From contig CAZIQL010000036.1 in the NCBI GenBank assembly GCA_964541485.1, positions 1 through 24,000 of the forward strand: a DNA stretch of 24,000 nt, read 5' to 3'. Within the stretch, counting starts at the first letter, position 1; each line of letters opens with the position of its first letter. Of this stretch, positions 7,009-14,649 are shown piece by piece. This stretch comes from SIG299 sp964541485. Lineage in GTDB: Bacteria; Bacillota; Clostridia; Lachnospirales; Lachnospiraceae. Below the pieces are notes generated by a model. It saw only the letters and a list, made by a program, of their open reading frames with translations. It searched no databases and was not told the DNA's origin. The translations under genes were made by a program, and so were the position numbers.

Positions 7009-8439
7009 TCAAATCCGCATGATTTCACAATTCAAAAAAACACTTTCCTTTTCATCATGTGTAATCAGAAGCACACTTTTCCCTGTCATCTTTTCCTTTA
7101 CCAGCTGCATCACTGCCTGTCTGGTGTTCACATCAAGTCCCTGGAACGGTTCATCTAAAAGAACCACCGGTGCATCTGCCAGAAGAGCCCTTCCGATTGC
7201 AACTCTCCGCTTCATACCACCGCTCAAACGCGAAACCCTCTGCGTCCTGCAGTCATACAACCCCAACCTGTTTAACATCTCCGGAATTTCTTCTCTCTGC
7301 TCTCTGTCTTTACAAATCATCTGTAGATTCCGCTCCACACTCACATTTTCAAAAAGTCTGTTTTCCTGGAACACTACCGCAAATTCTTCTGCATTTTTCT
7401 CCCGTAGAATCCTCCCTTCGTCTGCCTGCTCCAATCCAAGCACCAGGCGAAGTAAGGTTGTCTTTCCGATTCCCGAGCTTCCCATCAGGGCAACCGGATA
7501 CTCCGGTGACAATGTCACCGAGAATTTATCTAATACCTTTTTCTCTCCATATGCTTTTGACACTTCAGAAACCAGAATCCTTCTGTCCTGAGGCAGAAGA
7601 CCCTCCTCTTTTGTTTTCTGTTCTTTTGTGTCCTGTGTTTCTTCAATCCGCACGTTTCCTATCGTTTCCTCCGCTTTTCCAAGGACTGCCCTTTCAAGCA
7701 ACCGAATCAAAAGCAACACCAGCTTTTCAGACAAAACACTGATAACAATTGTCACAAAGGTCCATGCAAACAGCTCCGGCATTTCCATATAAATCTTTGC
7801 CTGATACAAATGATTTCCAATGGAATTTTTAGCAATACCAATGACCTCTGCCGCAATGCCGGACTTCCACGCAAGACCTATGGCAACGGAAACTGCCGAA
7901 AACAGATATGGCAATACCGATGGTGTATACAAAAAACGCACCTTATCAAACCGACGGATTCGGAATACTTTTGTCATCTCCAGCATCTCCACATCCGTCT
8001 CCCTGATTCCGGTCAATACATTTGTATAAATTACCGGTAACACCATGAAAAACGAAATTAACACCGACAATTCCGTCGAGCTAATCCAGAATAACGCAAG
8101 AATCGTAAACGATGCGACCGGCGTTGCTTTTATTACACGCATCGGCAAAGAAACAAACGTTTCAAAAAAATCCGATACCGATGCAAACACCGCCAGGCAA
8201 ATCCCCGTAAAAACACCAAGCAGAAAGCCCTTGGCAATATTGCCAAGGGAAATTCCTACACTATAATAAAATTCTGTGGATGTAAAAAGCATTCCGAGAC
8301 TCTCTACCGTTTCTATCGGGGACGGCAGAAAAATCTGATTGTCAATCCATGCTGCAGCTATCTGCCACACGGCAATCCATAATACCACAGTAAGTACTGT
8401 ATAGCCGATTTTTTTCTTTCTGCTCATGAAATTCTCCAT
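7009..8439 (-). CDS. ABC importer: permease and ATPase fused in one polypeptide (NitT/TauT/SsuBC type)
   Basis: The first ~255 residues are a membrane permease of the nitrate/sulfonate/taurine/thiamine-precursor (NitT/TauT) type: several hydrophobic spans, FLPSPIETVESL near 37-48, and an EAA-like loop near 151-185. A charged linker (about 255-285) joins it to a complete ABC ATPase: Walker A GSSGIGKTT (320-328), Q-loop Gln358, signature LSGGMKRR (405-412), Walker B VVLLDE (425-430) and H-loop His461. These are usually separate genes, as in ssuC and ssuB. A functional transporter would be a homodimer of this chain. It lies 31 bp after the lipoprotein gene and is last in the operon. The start may instead be the ATG at 8425-8427, which has GGAG 6 nt upstream. 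The substrate is unknown. The frame is open and both halves look intact, so this is not a sequencing artefact by appearance. Confidence 0.9.
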   Translation of the reverse strand: MENFMSRKKKIGYTVLTVVLWIAVWQIAAAWIDNQIFLPSPIETVESLGMLFTSTEFYYSVGISLGNIAKGFLLGVFTGICLAVFASVSDFFETFVSLPMRVIKATPVASFTILALFWISSTELSVLISFFMVLPVIYTNVLTGIRETDVEMLEMTKVFRIRRFDKVRFLYTPSVLPYLFSAVSVAIGLAWKSGIAAEVIGIAKNSIGNHLYQAKIYMEMPELFAWTFVTIVISVLSEKLVLLLIRLLERAVLGKAEETIGNVRIEETQDTKEQKTKEEGLLPQDRRILVSEVSKAYGEKKVLDKFSVTLSPEYPVALMGSSGIGKTTLLRLVLGLEQADEGRILREKNAEEFAVVFQENRLFENVSVERNLQMICKDREQREEIPEMLNRLGLYDCRTQRVSRLSGGMKRRVAIGRALLADAPVVLLDEPFQGLDVNTRQAVMQLVKEKMTGKSVLLITHDEKESVFLNCEIMRI

Positions 8440-8470
8440 ACAGCTGTCCCTAAGACAACCTTTTTATTTC

Positions 8471-9454
8471 TTACTTGTCTGCTCCGTAATAGAAGTCATC
8501 TCCCGGCATTGCACCGCCCACAGCACTTGCCTTCTGGTCAAATAATACTGTCAGGTAAGCAGACGCCTTTGTCTTCATCTCATTCCCGGAAATGAAAGTA
8601 ACGTTACAGTAAGGAATTGCCTTCTTTGCAACAGCTGCCTTGAAAATATCAAAATGTTCAAGCTGTGCTGCTGTTTCCTCTACATTTTCATTTGCATAAG
8701 CTGCCGATACCTTATACTCTTCCAGAAATTTTTCAAATGCAGCTTCATTCTCTTCAATAAATGACTTTCTTGCAACTAAAACACCGGTTACCACCGTGCT
8801 GTCCTCTTCTAACTTCTCCCACTCTTCAGTTACGCTAAGAGCAATTCTTAAATTTGCATTCTGTGTCATTGCTGCTGTCACATATGGCTGTGGCAGCATT
8901 GCTACGGCATTGGTAGCTTCTGCAAGAGCTGCTGCAACCTCTGCTGCTTCACTCTTATACTCAATCGTTACATCCTTATCCGGGTCAATGCCGGCTGCAG
9001 ATAACAGATAACGAAGTGTAAACTCCGGAGTCGTTCCCTGACCGGTGGAATAAATGGTCTTTCCACGCAAATCCTCTACGGTCTGGATTTCTGTTCCGGT
9101 TTCTACGATGTAAAGCACGCCAAGTGTATTGATGGCTGCCATTACGATTTCACCGTCTGTCTTATTGTAAAGAACAGAAGCCAGATTACATGGCACACAT
9201 GCCACGTCAAGTTCGCCCTTAATCAGACCGGTAGAAATTTCATCTGCCGTACCATATACGTGGAAATTATAATTATTTGCTGCTGTCTTATTTTCTGCAT
9301 CTGTCATTACTTTGGTTAGACCGATAGCTGTCGGTCCTGTCATCACAGCAATTTCAAAATCTGCCGGTGTAAATTTCTCTTCCTTGTTACCGCATGCAGT
9401 CATGCCAAATACCATAACCGCAGCCATGAGTAATGCTAAAATTCTTTTCTTCAT
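8471..9454 (-). CDS. ABC transporter substrate-binding lipoprotein (NMT1/TauA-like)
   Basis: This 327-aa protein has a lipoprotein signal (MKKRILALL...FGMTAC, lipid Cys at residue 21) followed by a type II periplasmic-binding fold. Recognisable segments are FEIAVMTGPTAIGLTKVM, GELDVACVPCNLASVLYN, VEDLRGKTIYSTGQGTTPEF and a second lobe with VAMLPQPYVTAAM. It would capture the ligand outside the membrane and hand it to the fused permease-ATPase encoded 31 bp downstream. I start at 9454: GAGGAG lies 7 nt upstream, inside the extra codons of the longer frame. The fold resembles SBPs for sulfonates, thiamine precursors and similar small organics, but the sequence does not reveal the ligand. Confidence 0.9.
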   Translation of the reverse strand: MKKRILALLMAAVMVFGMTACGNKEEKFTPADFEIAVMTGPTAIGLTKVMTDAENKTAANNYNFHVYGTADEISTGLIKGELDVACVPCNLASVLYNKTDGEIVMAAINTLGVLYIVETGTEIQTVEDLRGKTIYSTGQGTTPEFTLRYLLSAAGIDPDKDVTIEYKSEAAEVAAALAEATNAVAMLPQPYVTAAMTQNANLRIALSVTEEWEKLEEDSTVVTGVLVARKSFIEENEAAFEKFLEEYKVSAAYANENVEETAAQLEHFDIFKAAVAKKAIPYCNVTFISGNEMKTKASAYLTVLFDQKASAVGGAMPGDDFYYGADK

Positions 9455-9485
9455 TTCTTTTCTCCTCATCTTTTCTAAACCTTTT

Positions 9486-9731
9486 TTACTTTTTTGAGTA
9501 AAGTGTTTTTGCCGATACTCCCGGAAGCATACCGATTTTACCGGAAAGCGTGCTGATTACATCCTGCGGTGCATCCAAAACTACACTGATGATATTCACG
9601 CCCTTATCACGGTATGGGATACCCATCCGTCCGATAATATATTGGCTGCATTCATGCAAAAGCGCATTCAGCTTCTCCACCTGACTCATGTCCTCTAAGA
9701 TGATACCTAATAATGCAATTCTTGTTTCCAT
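9486..9731 (-). CDS. TM1266-type iron-only hydrogenase system regulator (putative)
   Basis: This 81-aa protein reads METRIALLGIILEDMSQVEK...IIGRMGIPYRDKGVNIISVVLDAPQDVISTLSGKIGMLPGVSAKTLYSKK. That fits the small TM1266 family, annotated as an iron-only hydrogenase system regulator, whose ferredoxin/ACT-like fold resembles the ligand-binding domain of NikR. It lacks a DNA-binding domain, so how it acts is unclear. It is the first gene of a probable operon with the SBP (31 bp gap) and the fused ABC importer. The start has AAGGAG 6 nt upstream, and a long structured leader precedes it. No hydrogenase or HydEFG maturation gene is in the window, so the link to hydrogenase is from family knowledge only. 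Confidence 0.85.
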   Translation of the reverse strand: METRIALLGIILEDMSQVEKLNALLHECSQYIIGRMGIPYRDKGVNIISVVLDAPQDVISTLSGKIGMLPGVSAKTLYSKK

Positions 9732-9755
9732 CCTTTTCTCCTTTTTCAATGTATA

Positions 9756-9911
9756 AACGCAGGCATGCCGATGGCACACCTGCGTTGAAAAAATCCTCGC
9801 ATCTGTATGTATCCATCGCCTTTTAAGTCCCATATGCATGGTTCCCGTCAGTACGACTCCTAAAGCTTATGGTCTTTCAGTCAAGTTCCCTTTTCCAATC
9901 GACCAGACACG
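9756..9911 (-). promoter_or_regulatory. Structured mRNA leader, candidate riboswitch of unknown class
   Basis: From the predicted transcription start (~9911) the minus-strand RNA can fold into a three-way junction. P1 is 9904-9911 with 9798-9805 (8 bp, two G-U). P2 is 9899-9903 with 9880-9884 (5 bp), directly abutting P1. P3 is 9855-9866 with 9818-9829 (10 of 12 paired around a 2x2 internal loop), topped by a CCAU/AUGG hairpin at 9830-9841. After P1 comes AGGAUUUUUUC, then a strong hairpin at 9756-9786 (14 bp with two G-U pairs). CGAUGG at 9813-9818 can pair with CCAUCG at 9769-9774 in that hairpin, giving an alternative fold. The ribosome site is 13 nt past the hairpin. I find no match to the TPP, cobalamin, SAM, T-box, FMN, purine or c-di-GMP motifs I know. 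Folding was done by eye. Confidence 0.55.
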
Positions 9912-9917
9912 CGTTAG

Positions 9918-9946
9918 AGTATATCACATTGTTAAAAAAAATGCAA
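9918..9946 (-). promoter_or_regulatory. Promoter of the TM1266-SBP-ABC operon
   Basis: The minus strand reads TTGCAT (9941-9946), a 17-bp spacer and TATACT (9918-9923). The predicted start near 9911 coincides with the first base of the leader's closing stem. Confidence 0.65.
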
Positions 9947-9958
9947 TCCTGCTCCTGC

Positions 9959-9989
9959 AAAAACGTCCCGGCACCACTGCACCAGGACG
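9959..9989 (-). terminator. Terminator of the chemoreceptor gene
   Basis: On the minus strand CGTCCTGG (9982-9989) pairs with CCGGGACG (9964-9971), 8 bp with one G-U, followed by TTTTTG. It lies 10 bp after the chemoreceptor stop and just before the next promoter, so the two units are separate. Confidence 0.85.
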
Positions 9990-9998
9990 CTCTTACCT

Positions 9999-11741
9999 TT
10001 ATTCTTCGCTCTCTAACTTTTTAAATCTGCTTACTTCATCATTCAAAACATTGGCAATATTCTTATTTTCACCCGCTTCGTCTGCAATGTTTTCCATACT
10101 GCCAAGCATATTGGAAGCACTCTCCGTCGCCATAACAACGGATTCTGTACTTTCGGTTACTGCCGTATTGATTTCTGAAATACCAAGTGTGATTCTCTGT
10201 GCGATTTCTTCCATCTCAACAGACTTTTCTTTAAATACCGCAAATACATCTCTTAATCTGGAAGCATCCTCCTTATAATGCTCTGCAGAGCCTACAAATG
10301 CATCATAATCCTTTAATACGCTTTCCGAAATATACTCTAAGATTTCTCCTGCATTCTGTACCAGATCCTGTACGGAATTCGTTACCATACCACTGATTTC
10401 CTGAATGCTGTTTGCTGTATCTCTGCTACTGTCTGCCAGCTGACGGATTTCCTCAGCTACAACCGCAAAACCTCTGCCTGCTTCTCCTGCTCTGGCCGCC
10501 TCAATCGATGCATTCAAAGCCAGCAGGTTGGTCTGGTTCGATATACTTAAAATATCTGATGTCAATTCATTAATTCGCGCTACAGACTTGCTCTCTTCAA
10601 TCGCAACCGTCATTCTCTTCTGGATATCAGCCACCATACTCTTTGTTTCTTCCTGCTTTGCAATACTGCCGCGACTGATTTCATCGGCACGGTCTCCAAG
10701 TCCCTCTACCAGTTTCACGGTAGCAGCCACTTCACTTCCAATCCCCTTTGCAGATGCCAAAACCTGTTCAGAGCCTTCATCAATAGACTGCATCGTTGCA
10801 CTGATTTCCTCCATGCTGGCGGAAAGCTCCTGCATCGTAGCAGATACACTGTCCGTCTCATCCCTGCACTGAAGAACTTTTCCATTAATTCCTTCTGCAG
10901 AATCATTCATACGGGTTGCACCTGCACGAATCGAAAGCATTACCTTTTGCAATGTATCAAGGAAACGATTTATGCCGGATAAAAGCTGCCCGATTTCATC
11001 CTCCTGCTTTACCGGAATACGTACCGTCAAATCACCTTCATTATTATCAATCTTTTCCACAACACCCTTAAGAATTGCATTGCCCTTATTAATCGGTCTT
11101 GCAATCGCAATATAAATATATGCACCACCAAAAAGCACTCCGACAAATAAAATACTCGCATTTAATACAAGAAGATTCTTTAAGTACTCAATTGCATTGT
11201 CAATTGCTACTGTACTTTCATTCTGTCCGTCAAGAAGAACCGCCTTCAATGTCGCATAGGCTTCATCCATTACAAGTGTAGCCATGTACATACCGCTCTG
11301 TGCTGCTTCTGCACCGGCTGCATCGCCTGCCTGATAGCATGCAAGTACGCTTTCGCTGATATCTAGCAATTCGTGAATCGCCTCATGGTATGCATCATAT
11401 GCGGCAGAAACATCCGGATTGCCGATACTTTCACACAGGCTCTCCATCTTTTCAACCGCTTCTATTAACAGTGCGGTGTCCCCCGGCATGCTGTTTGCCA
11501 TTCTTTCTGCATAGGTCTCTGACTTCGTCGTGGCAATCATATTACAATACATCTTGATGGTTTCAACACCACTTACAATTTCAATCTGCGTATTGCGAAT
11601 CTCCAGATATGTATCCTCTAACGCGATTACATTGCTTTCTACCTTTCTGGTATTTAACATACTCATTGTAGTACCTACCGTATTTAACAACAGGATGATT
11701 ACAAAAATCAACATAATTTTGAAGACAATTCTCTTTCTCAT
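9999..11741 (-). CDS. Methyl-accepting chemotaxis protein (transmembrane receptor)
   Basis: This is a 580-aa chemoreceptor. A first transmembrane helix (about 7-27) is followed by an extracellular helical ligand-binding region of about 160 residues, which fits a four-helix bundle sensor. A second transmembrane helix is near 188-212, then a HAMP domain (IARPINKGNAILKGVVEKI...GQLLSGINRFLDTL). The long coiled-coil signalling domain contains the conserved hairpin tip SNQTNLLALNASIEAARAGE, then GRGFAVVAEEIRQLADSS. It would bind CheA/CheW and control the flagellar motor or a related output. No C-terminal CheR/CheB-binding pentapeptide is visible (it ends FKKLESEE). AAAGGAG lies 9 nt before the ATG. 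It is monocistronic. No che genes are nearby, and the ligand is unknown. Confidence 0.95.
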   Translation of the reverse strand: MRKRIVFKIMLIFVIILLLNTVGTTMSMLNTRKVESNVIALEDTYLEIRNTQIEIVSGVETIKMYCNMIATTKSETYAERMANSMPGDTALLIEAVEKMESLCESIGNPDVSAAYDAYHEAIHELLDISESVLACYQAGDAAGAEAAQSGMYMATLVMDEAYATLKAVLLDGQNESTVAIDNAIEYLKNLLVLNASILFVGVLFGGAYIYIAIARPINKGNAILKGVVEKIDNNEGDLTVRIPVKQEDEIGQLLSGINRFLDTLQKVMLSIRAGATRMNDSAEGINGKVLQCRDETDSVSATMQELSASMEEISATMQSIDEGSEQVLASAKGIGSEVAATVKLVEGLGDRADEISRGSIAKQEETKSMVADIQKRMTVAIEESKSVARINELTSDILSISNQTNLLALNASIEAARAGEAGRGFAVVAEEIRQLADSSRDTANSIQEISGMVTNSVQDLVQNAGEILEYISESVLKDYDAFVGSAEHYKEDASRLRDVFAVFKEKSVEMEEIAQRITLGISEINTAVTESTESVVMATESASNMLGSMENIADEAGENKNIANVLNDEVSRFKKLESEE

Positions 11742-11814
11742 AATACCTATCTCCTTTTACTTTTAAATGAACAAAATTAGTGTTTGTGTCGCACTACATG
11801 TTCTTAGCAAGGTT

Positions 11815-11843
11815 ATTGTACTACTATTCCACCAAAAAGTCTA
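11815..11843 (-). promoter_or_regulatory. Weak candidate promoter of the chemoreceptor gene
   Basis: The minus strand reads TAGACT (11838-11843), a 17-bp spacer and TACAAT (11815-11820). The -35 box departs from consensus. I saw no flagellar sigma-28 promoter here. Confidence 0.3.
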
Positions 11844-11870
11844 GTTTTTTCTCGTTTTGTATATACAACT

Positions 11871-13343
11871 TTATTGTTGCTTTTCTTGATCTATTCTCTT
11901 CCGCTTCAGATTGGATGCCGCACCGATAGCACACAGTGCCAGACAGCAGACTACAATTCCGATACGCATCACTGTTTTTGAAGTTTCCGATCCATAGCTT
12001 CCCACTTTGGATTTTGGATTCAATTCCGTAGACAGCGTAAACTCACACTCCTCTTTAGGAAGTCCGTCTAAGAATACCATATAGCCGTTTTGGGTCTGCT
12101 CCAGCCCATCAATATTACCACTTACCACATAATACGGAGTATTGATTACAATCTGTAACTCTAAAAATGCCGCCCAGGTTTTTGCAGGAGAAAGCAGATA
12201 CGTATAGTTATATACCGGCGGTTCAAAATCCAGAACAATCCCGGGGTAGATCGGTGCGGTTACCGTATTGACAATCCGCTCGCCCGGTGCCAGCGTAATT
12301 TCATACTCATACCAGCGCATCAGACAACCGCTAAAGCTCTGACTGTAACGTTCTAGGGAAAGCATACCATAGTTGTTGTGTGTTTCGTCCTCTTTCATTT
12401 CCATAATGACTGCATTGTACCAGTCCGTTTCAGAAACTCCGGTTCCTTCACTCCAGCCTGCTAAAGCAAATTCCCGAAGCGTCATCGTTTCCTGACTGAC
12501 ATAGGTCACAGTACCGGCAATCTCTTCACCATCCTCTACGCCACCGTCTTTATAAAGTTTCCACTCCGGTTGTTCGCGAAGCGGCTCTCCAATGACATAA
12601 AGCACCATTTTCATTTCATCATATGATCCGTCCACCCAGGCGCTGAGTCGTCCGTCTCCGTCCTTCTGGGTATGAAAACCGCTCTGATTTACAAAATAAT
12701 ACTTTCTTGTCGTGTCATTCTTTTTGACATCAAATGCAACACTCGCAGCCCGATAGGTCTCCTTATCTACGCCACTGACCTTGTAAACATACGCCGTTAC
12801 CGACAACATATCCGGAGAATAAAATTCATCCTCCACAAAACCGTCATGTAACAATGCAAGGTCTTCCTCCAGTTCAAATTGGTCGTAACGGTAACTGAGC
12901 GAATGGCGGATTCTCTTTTCTACCGGCTGACCATTCACCAGAATGTCGTATTTTTCTGCATCTGTGCTAAACGCCGCATCCCCATCTTCTGCATCGTAAT
13001 CATAGAACGCATAATCCGGCTCGTTGCCAAACGGAAATAATAATGTTGCAGTGACCGTATAATCCGCCGGATTGTAAAAGGTATATTCTGCCGTCACCTT
13101 GGCACTATAAGACAAATACTCTTCCTTTTCACTGTAATATCCCTTCGGGAATTCCGGAATGTCAAAGGTCAACACCTCCTTTTCCACAATCACCGGACAA
13201 TTCTCATCCGCCACCATTGCTCCTGTTGAATCCACGCCCGACCAGCGTGTCTGTGCCGAATTCGCTTTTGCGTGCGTTGTGCCAAGACTGCATAGTAACA
13301 GCACGCAAAGCCCGAGCGATACCATTCTTTGCAATTTTCTCAC
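11871..13343 (-). CDS. Secreted, C-terminally membrane-anchored protein of unknown function
   Basis: I do not recognise a characterised family. The 490-aa protein has a signal peptide (MRKLQRMVSLGLCVLLLCSLGTTHA), a ~430-residue extracellular part, and a single C-terminal transmembrane helix (about 459-479) followed by KRKR, giving a type I topology. The ectodomain is acidic and rich in Tyr and aromatic residues (YDYDAEDGDAAF, LSYRYDQFELEEDLALL, PPVYNYTYLLSP) and looks mostly beta. VTAEYTFYNPADYTVTATLLFPFG resembles an Ig-like strand pattern seen in vault/inter-alpha-type surface proteins (weak analogy). The start is GTG at 13341-13343 with AAGGAGG 8 nt upstream. It follows two radical SAM genes with a 31-bp gap and no visible promoter, so it is probably third in that operon and may be functionally tied to them. 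Confidence 0.75.
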   Translation of the reverse strand: MRKLQRMVSLGLCVLLLCSLGTTHAKANSAQTRWSGVDSTGAMVADENCPVIVEKEVLTFDIPEFPKGYYSEKEEYLSYSAKVTAEYTFYNPADYTVTATLLFPFGNEPDYAFYDYDAEDGDAAFSTDAEKYDILVNGQPVEKRIRHSLSYRYDQFELEEDLALLHDGFVEDEFYSPDMLSVTAYVYKVSGVDKETYRAASVAFDVKKNDTTRKYYFVNQSGFHTQKDGDGRLSAWVDGSYDEMKMVLYVIGEPLREQPEWKLYKDGGVEDGEEIAGTVTYVSQETMTLREFALAGWSEGTGVSETDWYNAVIMEMKEDETHNNYGMLSLERYSQSFSGCLMRWYEYEITLAPGERIVNTVTAPIYPGIVLDFEPPVYNYTYLLSPAKTWAAFLELQIVINTPYYVVSGNIDGLEQTQNGYMVFLDGLPKEECEFTLSTELNPKSKVGSYGSETSKTVMRIGIVVCCLALCAIGAASNLKRKRIDQEKQQ

Positions 13344-13374
13344 AATATAATCCTCCTTTTCCTCCTCGTATTCT

Positions 13375-14649
13375 CTATAACTCGATTTTCTCCGGAAACG
13401 CTTCTTTTCTTAATATTCCCCACATCTTATCAATATAAGATAGGGTATAAAAGTTTTCATAATAATGATAATAAAACGCACCTTTTTTTGTCATTTGGTA
13501 CAAGCCGTTCTTTTCCGTAACAAAGCCGAAAAGCTTAGCTATCCAAAGCTCCATGCCATACATCCGCTTTAACGGCACGCCAAAGAACGCCTCAAACTCC
13601 TTCTCATCGACCTTGGTGCTGTATGCCGTCCAAAACAGATGATACACCATTCTCTGCCGTTTTGTAAACCGGAGGGTCAGTGCTGTCGAAAGCTTCCCTT
13701 CTCCAATGCGTTTACAGTATTCTTCCACCGAAAAAGTGTTAATCTTAAACCGGTCTCTTAACAATGTAGTTGCCGAGCAGCCAAATCCGAGAAAGTTTTC
13801 CCTTGTCATGGAAGAATAGCTTGCCTCCGGTTCCTTTGAAAAGGTCCAGATGGAACCACGGGTGTAGCCTTTTTCTTCGCAGTACTCCGTAATGGCATCA
13901 AGTAATGCTCTCTTTTCCTTCTTTGGCATCACGGAAACCGTACTGTCTGTAAAGGTAAAATCAATAAACGGATAAATCGCAATGTGATTTGCTCCGTTTG
14001 CAAAAGCCATATCGATGTCCTGCTTCAAATCCTCATAGGTCTGACCCGGAAGTGCAAAAATAAAGTCCATCGAAACCGTTTCAAAGGGTACCTCAGACAG
14101 TGCCTCTTTTAATGCTGCGGCATCTACACGTTTCCGCCCCAGCACCGTCTGATACTTCTCCTGAAAGGACTGGATACCGATGCTTACCTTCGTCACTCCG
14201 GCTGCTTTTAAGGTTTTCAGCACCGGAACGGTAACATTGTCCGGGTGGAGCTCCAGTCCGATCCCCTCGGTTATCTCAAAGTATTTTTGCACTTCATTGA
14301 TGATTTCTGCAAGGTAGTCTGCTGCCAGCGCCGGTGTTCCCCCGCCAAAGTAAAGGCTTGTCACCTTCTTTTTCCCATGGTTTTGGCCTCCCACCAAGGC
14401 AATCTCTTTTAACAGGGCCTTTACGTAACGCTCACACAGCTCTTCTGTATATTTAACCTTGCAATACGGGCAAAAGTTGCAAATCCTTTCGCAAAAGGGA
14501 ATATGGATATACAATCCCATATTTTCACACTCTGCATACGGCAGGCGTTCATCACATTCCCTATGAAAAGCAAACGGCCGCACCGAACGGGTCAGCCACA
14601 TTCTCGTTAAGCTTGTTATAATACTCATTCTTCGAACTTTCCATTTCAT
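13375..14649 (-). CDS. Radical SAM enzyme of the HemN/HemW (coproporphyrinogen oxidase-like) family
   Basis: This 424-aa protein has YIHIPFCERICNFCPYC, with cysteines at about 53, 57, 60 and 63. The first three form the CxxxCxxC radical SAM cluster; the fourth echoes the extra Cys of HemN but is spaced one residue further. YFGGGTPA (about 100-107) is the SAM-binding GGGTP motif, and GIQSFQ and SMDFIFALPGQT are typical of the HemN/HemW group. The C-terminal part (about 290-424) resembles the HemN C-terminal domain but is divergent. It is unlikely to be the housekeeping HemW or HemN, given its divergent cysteine spacing and its pairing with another radical SAM gene. The start abuts the upstream stop, so translation is probably coupled. 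An ATG at 14626-14628 is an alternative. The substrate is unknown. Confidence 0.85.
   Translation of the reverse strand: MKWKVRRMSIITSLTRMWLTRSVRPFAFHRECDERLPYAECENMGLYIHIPFCERICNFCPYCKVKYTEELCERYVKALLKEIALVGGQNHGKKKVTSLYFGGGTPALAADYLAEIINEVQKYFEITEGIGLELHPDNVTVPVLKTLKAAGVTKVSIGIQSFQEKYQTVLGRKRVDAAALKEALSEVPFETVSMDFIFALPGQTYEDLKQDIDMAFANGANHIAIYPFIDFTFTDSTVSVMPKKEKRALLDAITEYCEEKGYTRGSIWTFSKEPEASYSSMTRENFLGFGCSATTLLRDRFKINTFSVEEYCKRIGEGKLSTALTLRFTKRQRMVYHLFWTAYSTKVDEKEFEAFFGVPLKRMYGMELWIAKLFGFVTEKNGLYQMTKKGAFYYHYYENFYTLSYIDKMWGILRKEAFPEKIEL

Noticed and set aside
9732..9911. Known riboswitches (TPP, cobalamin, SAM, FMN, purine, c-di-GMP) or a T-box in the TM1266 leader
   Set aside because: I could not find their conserved core motifs (for example CUGAGA for TPP or the UGGNACCGCG-type T-box). 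I cannot exclude a class I do not remember, so a covariance search is needed.
13344..13374. A separate promoter for the secreted protein gene
   Set aside because: The gap is only 31 bp, holds the ribosome site and shows no -35/-10 pair.
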